Shown: positions 45,955-57,790, counted from the stretch's first letter. The stretch: 64,000 nt of DNA from Agriotes lineatus (GCA_940337035.1 CALNHX010003630.1:1-64000), one strand, 5' to 3'. Translations and numbers: made by a program. The notes: generated by a model from the sequence alone, not told the origin.

Positions 45955-46380
45955 AGCTTTTGTAAGTAAAAACTATGCTTCTTCTTATTCTTTGTCTTTG
46001 ATTTAATAATTAAGACTTTGCTTTCTGTGAACATATAATTATCCCTGCAGATAAGATCACTCAGGTAGCCCGATATTCTTGAGGCTTTATTTGCTTGGGC
46101 TTGAACCTCTTGGTGTAGATTTTTGCAGTTCGATATTTCAACTCCCAGATAACTACTTCCCATGTTTTGCTTGATGGGTTGGCTATTTGCTGCCCATTTA
46201 CATCTGATAAGATCTCTCGATATAACTATAACCATTGATTCGATCTTGTGATTGTGTAGTTCCATGATGACTTCCTGATTTCCATTGCTCCATGATATTA
46301 TATTCCAGCATCCAATACGTAGTTTTTGAGATTTCCGTAATCTTTTTTTCTATTTTCTTGCACTGTCGTTTATCCTTAAG
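45955..46380 (-). pseudogene. LINE fragment, post-RT region
   Basis: The minus-strand translation reads HNHKIESMVIVISRDLIRCK, then SSYLGVEISNCKNLHQEV, QANKASRISGYLSD and TESKVLIIKS. This is the region after the RT catalytic motif in endonuclease-RT LINEs (pattern SKTKTMVI..., YLGVEIS, NKA.RI.G.L.D). It is broken at both ends. The following segment in such elements starts TYAAETR, which appears in the separate fragment at 30990-31490. Confidence 0.7.
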
Positions 46381-49298
46381 ATCCGTCCATGTTCCGAGAC
46401 TTCGTTAACAGTTCTGTGAGCATAATAGTGAGTTGTGATACAATTACAAGTAGGCTGCTAGCCTGGTTTGTAGATACAAAAAACCGGAACCATAGTAAAA
46501 ATTTTCTACCAACAGAGACATACATAATTGATTATTGGCCGCTTAACTTTTTCCATTGAGGCAATTTGAAGGACAAAGTCTACGCCAATAATCACAAAAC
46601 AATTCAAGCCTTCGCAGACGATTTTCGAGCTATTTGTGGAATAGAGAAGCAATTATGCGAAAACGTGATGTCGAACTTCCACAAAGGAATGACCATTTGT
46701 CACAGAAACCAAACTGACCATTTACCAAATATCATGTGCCACATTTAATAGGGTTTGAATTAAAATATAAATATTGCCGTTTTTTTAACAAAAACTACGT
46801 TTTATTATTAATTTAAAAAGACACCTCTTAATGGAAAGCTTTATCAATCCATATACATTCAATTTCTTAATATGGTATTTACAAATAAACGTTACAAAGT
46901 TAAACCATAGTTACTACACCAGCGCAATGTGAAGCATATGACTATATTTACACGATTCGAAAACCCACATATTCAATTTTCCCTGCAGAGATATTCGCTA
47001 CGGCTTACTGCTTACTGCTTACGCAATTATGGGTGTATGACTGCTCTAAATGCATGTTAAAAAGAAGGGGGCGACACGCTGTTTGTCATGTAATTCAGTT
47101 TTCCAAACAGCGAAAGTGTAAAAAGTGCTTTGCAGGTGCATCTATAGTCTGCAACTTACCTATCAATGTACTTAAGAAGCTCGTGTTTAATTACTCTATA
47201 CCATCCGAAATTCTTTACAAAACACAAGAGAGTACACAATATAAACACATATGAGAATAGTTTTAATAACCTCTTATTACTTGGGCCGGCTCACAATAGA
47301 ACCAGTGGTACGGACAGGTTTTTAAGTTAATTATTCCCTAAGTGACGTCACTGTATGTACAGTCTAATTTAGTTATTCAATACTCGGTATGTAAAAGCCC
47401 TGCAAAAGACTTTTTAACTTAGTTAAGCTAACACGGCAATATGCAATACCTGAAGGGTTATATAATGCGACTGATGCGAGAGGTTTTTATTAGATACATA
47501 AATGAGCTCACTTCACAATAGTTTTCAACAAACAACTATTATACAGCAGTTCGCAGTGACTCGGAACGCAATGACGAATCCCTGACTGTTAGCATATATG
47601 CTAGTACTCGGCGGATTTAAGTATAGCCCCTATGGAGGCTCCACGTTGTCTCCAGGACGACGATGAATTTCCTGCTTTCACAGCGGCGTAAAAAAGGATA
47701 CGAGAATCTGGAATAGCTTCCAAATCCACTTAATATGGAGAACGAAGGTCGACGGGATATGCCCTAATCTGCAACATTCTTCATACTGATTAAGGGAATC
47801 AAATGTCACATCAGAATAAACAGTAAATAGATGTATCACTCTTAATAATCCATAACAATTTCTTTGATAGGATGCCCCGACTCAGTACGTCCGCTCTTCA
47901 CGATGTGGCGAAAAATTTTCCAATCCCGAAACTGCATTACACCTTAACTTGAGCCGAAGAGAAACCAGCACGAGTTTAATGCCCTCTGCTGCAGCGTAAA
48001 ACAAACGGGTACAAATAAACTGCACCCAAGGTGGCTGCAAAAAAACATCTACCGAAAATATGCTTAACATTTAAAACATCGTAACATAAAGTACAACATT
48101 CCAAAATTTCAGACATATATTGTAAAAAAACGTGCTTTTGTTTAATTTCTTTACAACAAAGGCTTGACTATGCTTGTTATTAATATGAGGTTACTATGCA
48201 ATAATTTAGTAATAATTACAGCTTATAAATCTCGACTTAAAATTAAACCAATTCAATAAGAAACTTTGAAAACATTTTAAATGAAACTTTAATGTCTAAT
48301 ATTTTGAAAGAGGGTCTTGTCTACCTTTTCGTGTGGACCGTTGACGTATTGCTGCAACACAATTGTCTCCAGTCTTTCCTGTTCCTAGCACACTTCGCCA
48401 CATAACTTCAACTGCTACCCCTCTTGTTGTATACATCTGCTCAAGCATGGTTTTTGTTGTTTTGTTTTGCATTTTCTGGTATTCTTTTTTTTATTTATAG
48501 ATGGCAATAATAACTAACCGTAAGTGTCCACTTTTATGTATTTTGGTCAGCAGTACAGCTAAAAGCTTCATTTGATCGTCTCCTAATAACTTGAGTAGTT
48601 CCCCATGCATCTAATCCAGTCAAAGTACTTTGTTATTTTCATTTTTTTTATTGTCATGTTTGCGTCAGGTGGTGTAATTTGTGGTCCCGGCTGTATCTAC
48701 GTTACAGTTTATTTGTTGTTCGCCCTCATATAATTGTCCCATTTACTTCTTCCATCCATTTATCCTTTTACTTTTTTCATAGATGATGTCTGCGACCAGG
48801 ATAATGTTGACATTTTTTAACTATTCCTAAATCTTACTGTTTCTTTAAATTTTTTGTGTAAATTAACCATATTATGTTTCGCCTGCAGAATTTCTATTTC
48901 TCAACATTCAATTTGTAGCCAACTCTTTTGCTTCTTTTATGTCCCGAGTTGTTTTGTGAATCTCCTTGTATTTTGAGTAACTTTTGGTCTTTTATATTGG
49001 TATTCATTTCATCGCCTCTGTCGTTCATCCCCACTTTTTTATTCTTCTATCTCCATTCAATTTATTTTCGGTAATCGAGACGGCGATACCCTTCATCTTA
49101 TTCCTAGTTTCTTTTATATCGATGTTAGAAAGGGTTTGTTTGCTTACTGTTCAGGCTCGGCCTTAATAGTGTAGTCTTTCGGTTTTTGCATGCCTGTAAT
49201 TGTACGAGCCAATTCTCTGCAACAAAAAAACAACATAAGGAAACAATATTTAACATCTTAATAATAATATTCGTATGGTCGTGGTATAAGCCTGGTGA
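46381..49298. other. Mostly unrecognised sequence, possible LINE debris
   Basis: A plus-strand frame at 46566-46748 contains QAFADDFRAICG, which has an RT-like ADD but no supporting context. Minus-strand translation near 48300-48480 and 48980-49160 is rich in charged residues, as in LINE linkers, but is not assignable. The rest shows nothing. Confidence 0.3.
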
Positions 49299-50577
49299 CA
49301 GGGTGGGATGATAATTGGTTAGCCTAACAATGAAAGTCTGGTTTTATGTTTTCAAAATTATTTTTATTTTTTAACATAGCCTTTTAGACGCCCAATACAT
49401 TTTGTCCAGCGATGATCTAACGCTTTGATCCCATGACAAAAGGTGCTTTACTCAAGGTCTGCAAAATAGGTGCCAAAAGTGGCCTTGGCCTTTTCAACAG
49501 ATGAAAATTTTTATCCACCGAGGAAAATTTTGAGCGTAGGGAATAAGCCGAAGTCCGAGGGAGCCAAATATAGTGAATAAGGTGGATGCGGAAGCAAATC
49601 ATGCTTAAATTCGATGACTTTACCATTGCAGTAACTCCAGTGTGAGAACGTGCATTTTCCTGGTAAAAAATGATTTTTTATGCGCTACACCTGGGCGCTT
49701 TTTGTTGAATATTTTGATGCAATTGGTCCAAAACATTAACAAATCATTCACTACTTATCGTTTATTCCTGTGGAAGGTAATCGATCAGCAAAATCCCTTT
49801 TGCATCGCAAAAAAACCAATGCCATCACCAAGCCAGCTGATTTTACGGTAATTGCTTTCTCTGGGGCCGAAAAACTAGGTTCTGTTCTTTGCTTTAATTT
49901 AAATTTGGTTTGTCTGATATAAATTTGATCAGTAGTAGCAAATCATGCATAAAATCAGTTGCATTCGTCTTAAAACGGTACAGACACTCTTGTCAAAGTT
50001 GCCTTCGAACACGTTTTTGACCAAATGTAAGCAAACGCGGCACCCATCATGCGGACAGCTTTTTTGTGCCCAATTCTTGAGTTAAAATATCGCACACCAG
50101 CTCTTTTGAGATGTTTACTACATTAGCTAATTCACTCAATTTCAGTCATTTGTCTTTCAACACCATATCGTGGATTTTGGTAACCATTTTTGTTGTAGTG
50201 ACACTTCTTTGGCGTTCAGAGCAGTGCTCGCCTTGGATGGTGGTGCAACCCTATTAAATTTAATCATCTATTTTGTTTCCGGTTGTATATGATGGAGCAC
50301 ATTCACGCAGCACAGTTTTCATCTATTCAAAAATGTTTGCGCCTTTTAAGACTTTTATACGCAACAATTAAGAAACCGCACAACATCAGTATTTTACATT
50401 ATTAAACAAATACAACACACGTTTTCTTTAAACACCTGCTAACAACAAACTATTTCACAGATGGACTTTATATTTTCAGTATTGCCAATACATAGACGGA
50501 AGTTGATATTTTTGAACATACATTTATATTTATGTATTTCAAATATATGGAGGCTAACTAATTATCATCCCACCCTC
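49299..50577 (-). mobile_element. Degraded mariner (~1.28 kb)
   Basis: The left end AGGGTGGGATGATAATT..GTTAGCC and the right-end reverse complement match over 27 bp with two mismatches. The flanking TA has eroded. The length is that of a full mariner. The minus-strand transposase remnant has stops and frameshifts throughout: YQENARSHTG, SLRSKFSSVDK-type segments and a C-terminal RWTKCIGRLKGYVKK-like end. The second catalytic position, normally D in QDNARPH, is E here, so this copy also lacks a key residue. Confidence 0.8.
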
Positions 50578-51353
50578 GTTACGTGATGTGTATTCTTATT
50601 TTCAATGCCAATTTTGATTCGAGTTAACAAAATACTGTGGTTCGAATAAATGTCAGTCCCTGGATATGTTTTGAACATGATTGCCTTTCTAAATTGCTTT
50701 TATATGACGATATAGTCTGGAAAATCGATCCAGGAACTTTCTTATATGCCTATAAAGGCACAACTACTACTAACTATATTGCATTCGCGATCTTTCTGGA
50801 TGAGGGTTGGTCATGATTTCGTTTTATCAAGTTAGTTTCTTTATTATATTTTTTGTTTCCTTTAGGTTTTCCTGATATTAAAAACTACCTTTTACGGTGC
50901 TGCCAAATCTAAATTTAGCTATTTTAAAAAGATCTCGGTAGTTCATGTCAATTTGAATTCAAGTTGAATTAACGCAGCAAGAAGATGCCCAAAATGATAT
51001 CAAAAGAAACCAAAGTGTACATTAAAAAATGTTTTGAAACCCTACGAAATATACGGCCTGATTTAACCCATGATTGTGTGGTAAACAGCGTTTGCAATAT
51101 TTTTGGGGTAAAGAGAATTACATAGATGTTTTGTATATTTACCTAATAAAGCATTTAGTTTGGGAGGTCGACAATAGAAATTATTATAAAACAACAGCCT
51201 AAAGAGTTGCAATCTTCTGTCATTGGCGTACGCTCTAAATCTAGTTTATATCAAAATCATTTTTTTAGGAAGGACTTGCAACAACTGATTTGGCAATATA
51301 ATTCCGAAAGTAGGTTTTTTACAGTAAGTGATTTATTGGTTGGTTTTAAGGAA

Positions 51354-51735
51354 CAGTGTGGTAGAGACATGCGCGGGTCCAACATATAGAACCCGCACCC
51401 GACCCGCGAACCGCAATTTTCAAATTTTTATACCCGCACCCGACCCGCGACCCGCCGTTTCACACCCACACTCGACCGGGACCCGCAAGTTTTTCACTTT
51501 GAAGCCGCACTTGACCCCAAATTCAAATATTAGGCCAGCAAGTATAATTTTTTATATGCAAACAACATTTATGTTGAAGAAATGAAGTTATACCCAACAA
51601 GCGACCCGCAGTTTCAAATCTGCACCCGACCCGCTATCCGCAATATTGATATAAATCCTACCCGCAACCCGAACCGCAATGCGGGTAACCCGCGGCTACC
51701 CGCGAGTACCCGACCCGATGCAGGACTCTACAGTG
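51354..51735. mobile_element. GC-rich hAT-like MITE inside the transposase
   Basis: The left end CAGTGTGGTAGAGACATGC and the reverse complement of the right end CACTGTAGAGTCCTGC align with small gaps. The interior is a run of ACCCGCACCCGACCCGC-type units, strongly C-rich on one half and G-rich at the right edge. CAGTG-type ends suggest a hAT derivative. Flanks GGTTTTAAG and GGTTTACG may be a decayed 8-bp duplication. Confidence 0.5.
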
Positions 51736-51761
51736 TGGGTTTACGGGAGGGAGAACATTGC

Positions 51762-51849
51762 TATACGAAATTCAAAAATTTATGGGGTATAAGTATAAAC
51801 TTACTTATACGAAATTCAAAAATTTATGGGGTATAAGTATAAACTTACT
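51762..51849. repeat. 44-bp perfect tandem duplication
   Basis: The segment starting TATACGAAATTCAAAAATTT and ending AAACTTACT occurs twice in succession inside the transposase remnant, shifting its frame. Confidence 0.9.
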
Positions 51850-53639
51850 AATGGACGCAAAATTTTATGTGAACAAAAGCACGTTGTTGCATCCAAAATT
51901 AGTTTCTTGCGAAAATATCTACATTTTAAAAATTACTATGAAAATATCATGTGTACCCTGATGAATCGTGGATCTCCCAAAATGGATCTACGATTCACGT
52001 TGGGTTTACGAAGATGATAGTAAAAGTAATCCATCTAAATTCAAGGGGAGGGAAAACGATTCACAATTTTGCATGCTGGAACTAAATTTGGGTTTTTGGA
52101 AGGGTGCGATTTTTTATTGGATTTAAAAAACAACGACAGAGATTACCACAAGACCACGACCGCAACTGTATTTCAAAATTGGGTAATTAATCAGCTTATT
52201 CCTGCTTTAGCTAAGATTAATGGTAAATGTGTGGTAGTTATGGACAACGCTCCTTATCATTCTGTGCAGTTGGACAAAACGCCCACATTTTCCACCAAAA
52301 AAGGCGAAATGCAGGAATGGCTGGTTAAACACAGTTTTCTGATAAATATACAAAAAAACAGCTTTGGCAGTTAATTAAACCTTTTAGAGAAAATCACAGT
52401 AAGCACTATGCAGTAGACAAACTTTTAAAAGAGAAAGGTAATGAGGTTCTTAGATTACCCCCCTACCATTGTCAATACAACCCTATCGAAATGGCATGAG
52501 GGTTTTGTAAGACCTATTATAACAAACATATAAATTCGCGGCCACCATCTAAGGATAGGGTTAAAATTTATGGTCTGAAGCTCTTTTAAAATGTTCACCA
52601 GACATGTGGCAAAATTATTGTAAGCTTTGTGAGAAACTTATTTCGGCAGACTGAACAAAACATATGAGTAACCTTTCGTTTGAAAATATTTCTCCCATCA
52701 TTATTTCACTAGCAGAATCTGATTCTGAATCACAGTCAGAATCGGAGTCAGAATCTCTTAGTGCAGTAATGGAAGTGGAAGAAAAAATTCTATCATTTCG
52801 GTTCAAAATTTCAGTAAATATTCAAGAGCAAAAACACAGTTATTGCAAACGTGGCAAACAAAAAAGGCTGCCAAACAATCCAAAAATGCAGTCATCAGTA
52901 ATTTAGACGTAAGTAACCAGAAAAAGTTATTTAAGCAACAAATGCGTCTATTATACTTGTACACTACCACGAGAACGTCGGAGCAATCATATAGCAATGC
53001 CCAGTGAACAAGAAAATTGAAGAAGATCAAACCCCCTGAGTGGATGCAGTCGAAACAAAGCACAGCATAGTGCGGTAGTTCATATTTTATTCTCTGTGCA
53101 TGGTTGAAATTATAGCATTTTAGAGGTACTCTACGGAACAGTAGCTTAACTTCATGTTTCTCCTTCAGCTCGTTTAGGCGCTTATTGTTAAGAAGGGATT
53201 AACCGAGGTACCTACTATAACATGAAAATAAAAGACGTGTTGCCAATATCGTCGAAAAATACGCTAAAACACAGAGGAAGACAATTAAAATTCTAACCAT
53301 TTTCTGCTACTTGTAAAAAACATGTTGTGATTAGTTTAATAAAAATTTAGATTTATAAAATCATTTGCGTTAAGATACATAGGAAGCGCTTGCAACAGAG
53401 CAAACAATAAATGATAGAAAACATAACCTTAAGATAAAATTATCGAACGTCAAATATTGAAGTCACAATTCAACTCCTGAAACACCAATCACACCGCCAA
53501 AACTGTCTAAATTCCATGGCCAACCCTCATCCAGAAAGCTCGCGAATGCAATATATCTAGATGATAATATAGTCTAGCCACTATTGTTTTAAAAGTATCA
53601 GTTTGCCATAAAAGATCTCCACGTAGTAGTTGGAAATAT

Positions 53640-54030
53640 ATATTTATTATCGAGTACTCCATTCCCAACAGAATTAAATAAGCCAGTCTGCTCTATTATT
53701 TTCTTCATTTCCATTCCATAGCCTCCTATGGCGTATTTCACATATCCTTTATCAGCTTTGGCAGTGAAGTCACCAAGAATAATGTTAACTTACCGGTCTT
53801 TGTATATTTTTAAGTCATCTGTATGTGTTCGTAAATGTCTCTCTCTTGTTCTGCACTTTCTTCGGTTAAGACAAATGTTATAATTATGTTAGGATTAATA
53901 CAGGCAATTTTTAGCAGTGCTACTCGTTTGAGATGGGTACAAATTCGTCACTGCGTTGTTTGTTTCTTTATAAACAATCATTGCTACTCCATTGCTGTTT
54001 GAAGTAGCATCGGCAGAGTGGTATATGTGG
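53640..54030 (-). pseudogene. LINE endonuclease-domain remnant
   Basis: Minus-strand translation gives HHIYHSADATSNSNGVAMIV, then IILGDFTAKADKGYVKYAI, GYGMEMK and a final GLFNSVGNGVLDN. The ILGDF.AK.G pattern and the YHSAD..SN.GVA segment belong to the apurinic-type endonuclease of non-LTR retrotransposons. It is interrupted by stops and ends where the element-F-like sequence begins. Confidence 0.65.
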
Positions 54031-55219
54031 TGTTAGTCACTTTTACACGTCCTGAATTAGGCCACATCACTTTACTGGATTGTTAAGCTTAGTTTGTAGT
54101 TTGGCATGCAATATTTGAAATAACTAATTGGATTTTACTTTTTAAGAATTTGTTAAGTAAGTTCTCCTTGAATTACTAGGCAACCCTATTTACATTTTGT
54201 TAAACAAGTTTTCCCCTGAGTGGCTAGGCAGCCCTATTTACATTTTTTGATAAAATTTTGAGCAATGTACAGCTATACTGTTATCAAGTTGGTCCACTAT
54301 GCATTCCAATAGTTCTTCTGATGGTCTTTTTCCAACTTTTTTTGATAACCTAAGGTGAATTACTTTTGGCAGCGTTTCCTGTCTATTCTATCTCAGATTC
54401 GGTCGAGAGAGGTTGCTGCCCTGGTTTCGTTACTTCTTCAGCTTGGTTATAGCTAGCTCGATTTGGGGAAGATTTTGGAGGCATTGAAAACCCTGAACGA
54501 TAAGGTAATTGTTTGTGTATTGTATTACCTTCGTGCACTACAAGCCATAAAGGCCTAGGGAAGCTCTGTTATACACCTAGGGATTTATATTTTTAGCATT
54601 TTTTACCTGGGATAATTTTTCTACCTGGAATAATTTTTTATATCTGGGAACGCTTTTTGCGTGGGATTAGAACGCTCGTCCTCTGGCACCTACGTTAGGC
54701 AAGTGCGAGCTTATGTGATAACCATACCTGTAGCATAGTGTAGCTGGTAGCTGTCGATATCCCTCTGGATTTACTGGCCCCTGGGTCACCCGCTACACAA
54801 ATTAATGTTATATCACAGGGTTTTAGGAGCGAAAACCAGTGAATTGCTTGGAATGTCATCGAACATACAATGAATTTCCTGTAGTAATTGGTCTATATAT
54901 TTTTTTATTATTTGTTGCACCCCTCTGTTATATTTATATTTCTATATTTATCTATGCTATTCTACATTGTGGTTTAGTACGCACTATAGAACCAGAAATT
55001 AATAAATCTCGTTATTAGTTTGTTCTGTTATTATTTTAGTTAGCTTGGTATATCTTAACCTTGGGGAGGGCCGACCCAAGGATTTGACTGCGTCGGGGAC
55101 CTGGCGCCCATTCCCTTAGTTTCTTTTTCAGCTTTTCTGGCCGATATTTACCAGCTGGCAAAATACCTAGTACAACTTTCCCCAACAGGTAAGGACCGAC
55201 CCTCAAACCCTTCGTTACA
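54031..55219 (-). mobile_element. Possible shorter relative of LTR-like elements B/E (F), reversed
   Basis: The right part (about 55040-55219) is clearly the reverse complement of the left ends of B and E: CTGGCGCCC, GGCCGATATTTACCAGCTGG, AAAATACCTAGTACAAC, CAACAGGTAAGG and a final TTCGTTACA. The left part (54031-54200) resembles the right ends of B/E only loosely (TGTTAGTCACTTTTACACG, TACTAGGCAACCC). No matching 4-bp duplication was found, so the left boundary is a guess. A ~60-bp direct repeat (GGCAACCCTATTTACATTTT) lies at 54180-54250. Confidence 0.5.
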
Positions 55220-55223
55220 ACAC

Positions 55224-55920
55224 CTAAGTATATCTATAGGGCATTCAGTAAACATAAACACATTTGAATTTTTGTAAAGTTGGCATGTGCATATAACTTT
55301 TGTACTAGGGATTCAGTAGTTTGTGATGCAAAGGTTTCCACACCTGTATAAAGGCAGATTTGAATTTAAAAATGACAATTATTATTTCTCATTGTCAGTG
55401 TCAAAGTAGATATTTTTCTAGAAATTTTCATCTAACTTTTATAAAATGTAATAAAAATACCTATTAATAAACGCTACGTGAATGGTATCCAACACAGTAT
55501 TTGTATAATATCCTTAAAAGTAGTTATTTACAGCATTTATGACAGATGTTAAGTAAATGTCACACCCTTAACCTATTTGTTTTAGTAAATTTTTGGAAGT
55601 ACATTCCTAGACAAAGATGAATTTTGAAAGTACACTCATGACATTTTGGAAATCATAGGCCACTTTGTGTTTTTATGTTTACTGAACAGACTATATGTTC
55701 ATTCATCCCATCTCTTTAAGATTTGCCGGTTTTCCTAGTGGTATATGCTTTGAGCATTCCCTGTACTTCTTCTTCTTTTGGTCTTCATATTGAAAACATA
55801 ATTTTTATTGTTAGTTTTTGTTATGCAAAGATTTCTCTAGATAATAACATCGAGACCTTGCAATTTTCTGGCCTGCCGGATTTTGGTTTCCGAAGATAAT
55901 GATCCATCGTAACTTTACTA
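55224..55920. other. AT-rich sequence, nothing recognised
   Basis: Sequence between element F and the next RT trace. No coding signal. Confidence 0.4.
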
Positions 55921-55924
55921 GGGA

Positions 55925-56010
55925 GTTAGATAAGGCGGTGTCCTGTCACCTTCTACATCGCAGCTTTACAACCGATTAAATCAGTATATGATTGCAGCCC
56001 GGGAATAACT
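55925..56010 (+). pseudogene. Short RT motif remnant
   Basis: The plus-strand translation has GVR, a TAA stop, GGVLSPSTSQLYN. This resembles the GVRQGGVLSPLLFNLY motif of LINE reverse transcriptases, with the glutamine codon mutated to a stop. Context on both sides is too eroded to extend it. Confidence 0.4.
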
Positions 56011-56299
56011 AGAACCGAGCCTATACAAAAGTCACAATAGCCTAGGTCTAGTAATGATAGCGGTTGTCCTATGACATGTAACAAAGCTCTCTCTTCTAAT
56101 AATGTCCAGACCGTTGAATCATAGTAGCAAAAAGTGTTGCCCTTTTCAGCTAATTAGAGAGGGTGAGATTGAGAAAAAAAGTGATTCTGTTCCCCGTAAA
56201 ATATCATGGGTGAACAACCCCAGATAGTGGAATAGTCAAAACACAATAAGCACCACAAGAAGAAGGCATAGTTCTGCCTAGACATTTTCACGCCCTTTA

Positions 56300-56700
56300 A
56301 GTTTCGTGTCTGTTTTTCTCCTTTTTCAAATTAGCTTTATCATGCAATTGTGTACATCGTTACGACATGATGCTGCCAACTTAATATTCTTCTTTCTGTA
56401 TTTGTATTTACTTCGCCTGAGTTTGTGTTGCTTCTTACTGCTTCTGCGTCTCATCTTATCTCTTCTTGTCATTTCTATTACTTTCTTTCGTATTGAATTG
56501 TATTTTGCCCTTCAGTCTTTCATTAAGTACTCATAATTAGCAGCCACAAGTCGGCGGTTGATTTTCATTTTAATCGCTCTGGAAAGTTATTTTTTGTCTA
56601 TGGCACTCCTGTGTAGTGTAGCTGTTGTACGAATTCTGTCGTCTGTTTCTCTTTCTCTCTTCATCTTCTTTCTACTAGCTTTGCTTAAATAAATTGTGTT
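56300..56700 (-). other. Lysine/arginine-rich former coding sequence, unassigned
   Basis: The minus-strand frame is nearly free of stops and reads as a basic stretch (KMKINRRLVAANYEYLMKD, EMTRRDKMRRRSSKK). It may be the linker between endonuclease and RT of a LINE, but nothing diagnostic is present. Confidence 0.25.
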
Positions 56701-56779
56701 GACATATATTTTTTGATTGTTGCTGATAACTTTTGGGCTAGTTTGTCTAATATTACATAACTCCAGTTCTGCGTAATTT

Positions 56780-57030
56780 CTTCAGGACACAATTCAATGT
56801 AAGTCTCTCTAATCTATCTCTCATTTTTTCTATTACTGTTTCGTACAGTTTACCTAATATGCTTAGAAGCGAGATCTCTGAGTAGTTTCAGTAATATTAA
56901 CAGTTCCACCTTTTCATATTGCAGTAAGTCATTTAATGTGCAAACTTAGTTTTAGGAATTATATGCCCGTCCTTTTAAATGTCTTCCTTCAAAACCATGC
57001 GGATTTTGTTCTGTTTTCTTAGATTTTTTG
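56780..57030 (-). pseudogene. LINE RT palm entry remnant
   Basis: Minus-strand translation reads GHIIPKTKF, then NYSEISLLSILGKLYETVIE and MRDRLERLTLNC. It corresponds to the NYRGISLLSVLGKIYE motif at the start of the RT palm in non-LTR elements. It is interrupted upstream by stops and does not extend into the catalytic motifs. Confidence 0.6.
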
Positions 57031-57239
57031 TTGGTGGAGACAAATCATTTACATTTTAATTTAATATTGTAAATACTTGACTTTCGAAATCTAAAGAGAA
57101 ATTTTCGTTAAAATTTAGTTTTATTTTTTAATTCGAAGGCCTACCGAAAAAATATCAGCCACTGCCACTCTTATTTTGGTGTTGCTCTTATATAGTCCAT
57201 TTTTTCATATGGGAATGCAAATGGCGAAATTCTAGAAAA

Positions 57240-57790
57240 ATCGCATAACCAGAAGTATGGTTAAACATCACTTTTGTGATTTTTCAGCTTCTTTCGATTT
57301 TCTCAAAAACGGCTCTAACGATTTTCTTCAAACGGTGCATTTTTATTACATTTTTAATGTGTATTGATGTGAGATAGGTGATTTTCCAGTTGAATACCTC
57401 TTCTTTTACTTTTTTATTTCTATTTGTTTTTATTAACTCCTATTTTATAGGGAATTATAGAGAACTACTAAAATTTAAAATTTTGGCCATGGATTTTATG
57501 TGTAAGATCGACTACAACTACACTATTTTAACTGCGATATCACTTTCGGGTATACCAAAAGTCGCTATCAACTTTGTTATTTTAAATAGAACACCCGGTA
57601 TACTATTACATTTGTAAGTTAGGCTTTAAATTTTAGAGTAAATTTGTTGTTTCAACTCTCTATTTTGTAGGGTTTCTGTGGATTTTTTAAAAATTTTTGA
57701 CAAATGCTTAAAAATTAAAAATCAATTTTTTGGCTAATTATAAGGAAGGTGTGTGCGTGTATCACACCAGATTTTTATTTCAAGTGTTTA
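57240..57790 (-). repeat. Dispersed repeat Y, copy 2 (inverted)
   Basis: The reverse complement matches 26904-27345: TCTGGTGTGATACACGCACA, TTATAATTAGCCAAAAA, TACCGGGTGTTCTATTTAAA, then (after a ~125-bp block absent from copy 1) ATTCAACTGGAAAATCACC and CGTTAGAGCCGTTTTTGA. Confidence 0.65.

Larger units (their letters stand above)
50985..52790 (+). pseudogene. IS630/Tc1-type DDE transposase, multiply broken
   Basis: The segments in order are MPKMISKETKVYIKKCFETL (50985-51125), then RKDLQQLIWQYN and VSDLLVGF (to 51350), the inserted MITE, NGRKILCEQKHVVASKISFL and YYENIM (to ~51955), DESWISQNGS (first catalytic D), the AGTKFGFLEGCDFLLDLK region, VVVMDNAPYHSV (second D) and LRLPPYHCQYNPIEMA (catalytic E). 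The C-terminus is an acidic serine-rich tail (SDSESQSESESESLS, about 52708-52755). A 44-bp tandem duplication (51762-51849) and several frameshifts and stops break it. The catalytic residues can still be seen. The order and motifs match the Tc1-related family with PYHCQYN..E. Confidence 0.8.
50779..53551 (+). mobile_element. Degraded Tc1-like DDE transposon (2773 bp) with nested MITE
   Basis: It starts TTGCATTCGCGATCTTTC at 50779 and its right end is the reverse complement TTGCATTCGCGAGCTTTC at 53551. The arms match for about 38 bp (through GGATGAGGGTTGG.CATG). TA lies on both sides (50777-50778 and 53552-53553). A plus-strand transposase in pieces lies inside, and a ~380-bp GC-rich element (51354-51735) is inserted in it. 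Confidence 0.85.

Noticed and set aside
46566..46748. Plus-strand reading frame with FADD as a reverse transcriptase
   Set aside because: Only the ADD motif fits; flanking residues show no RT pattern and neighbouring sequence is unrelated.
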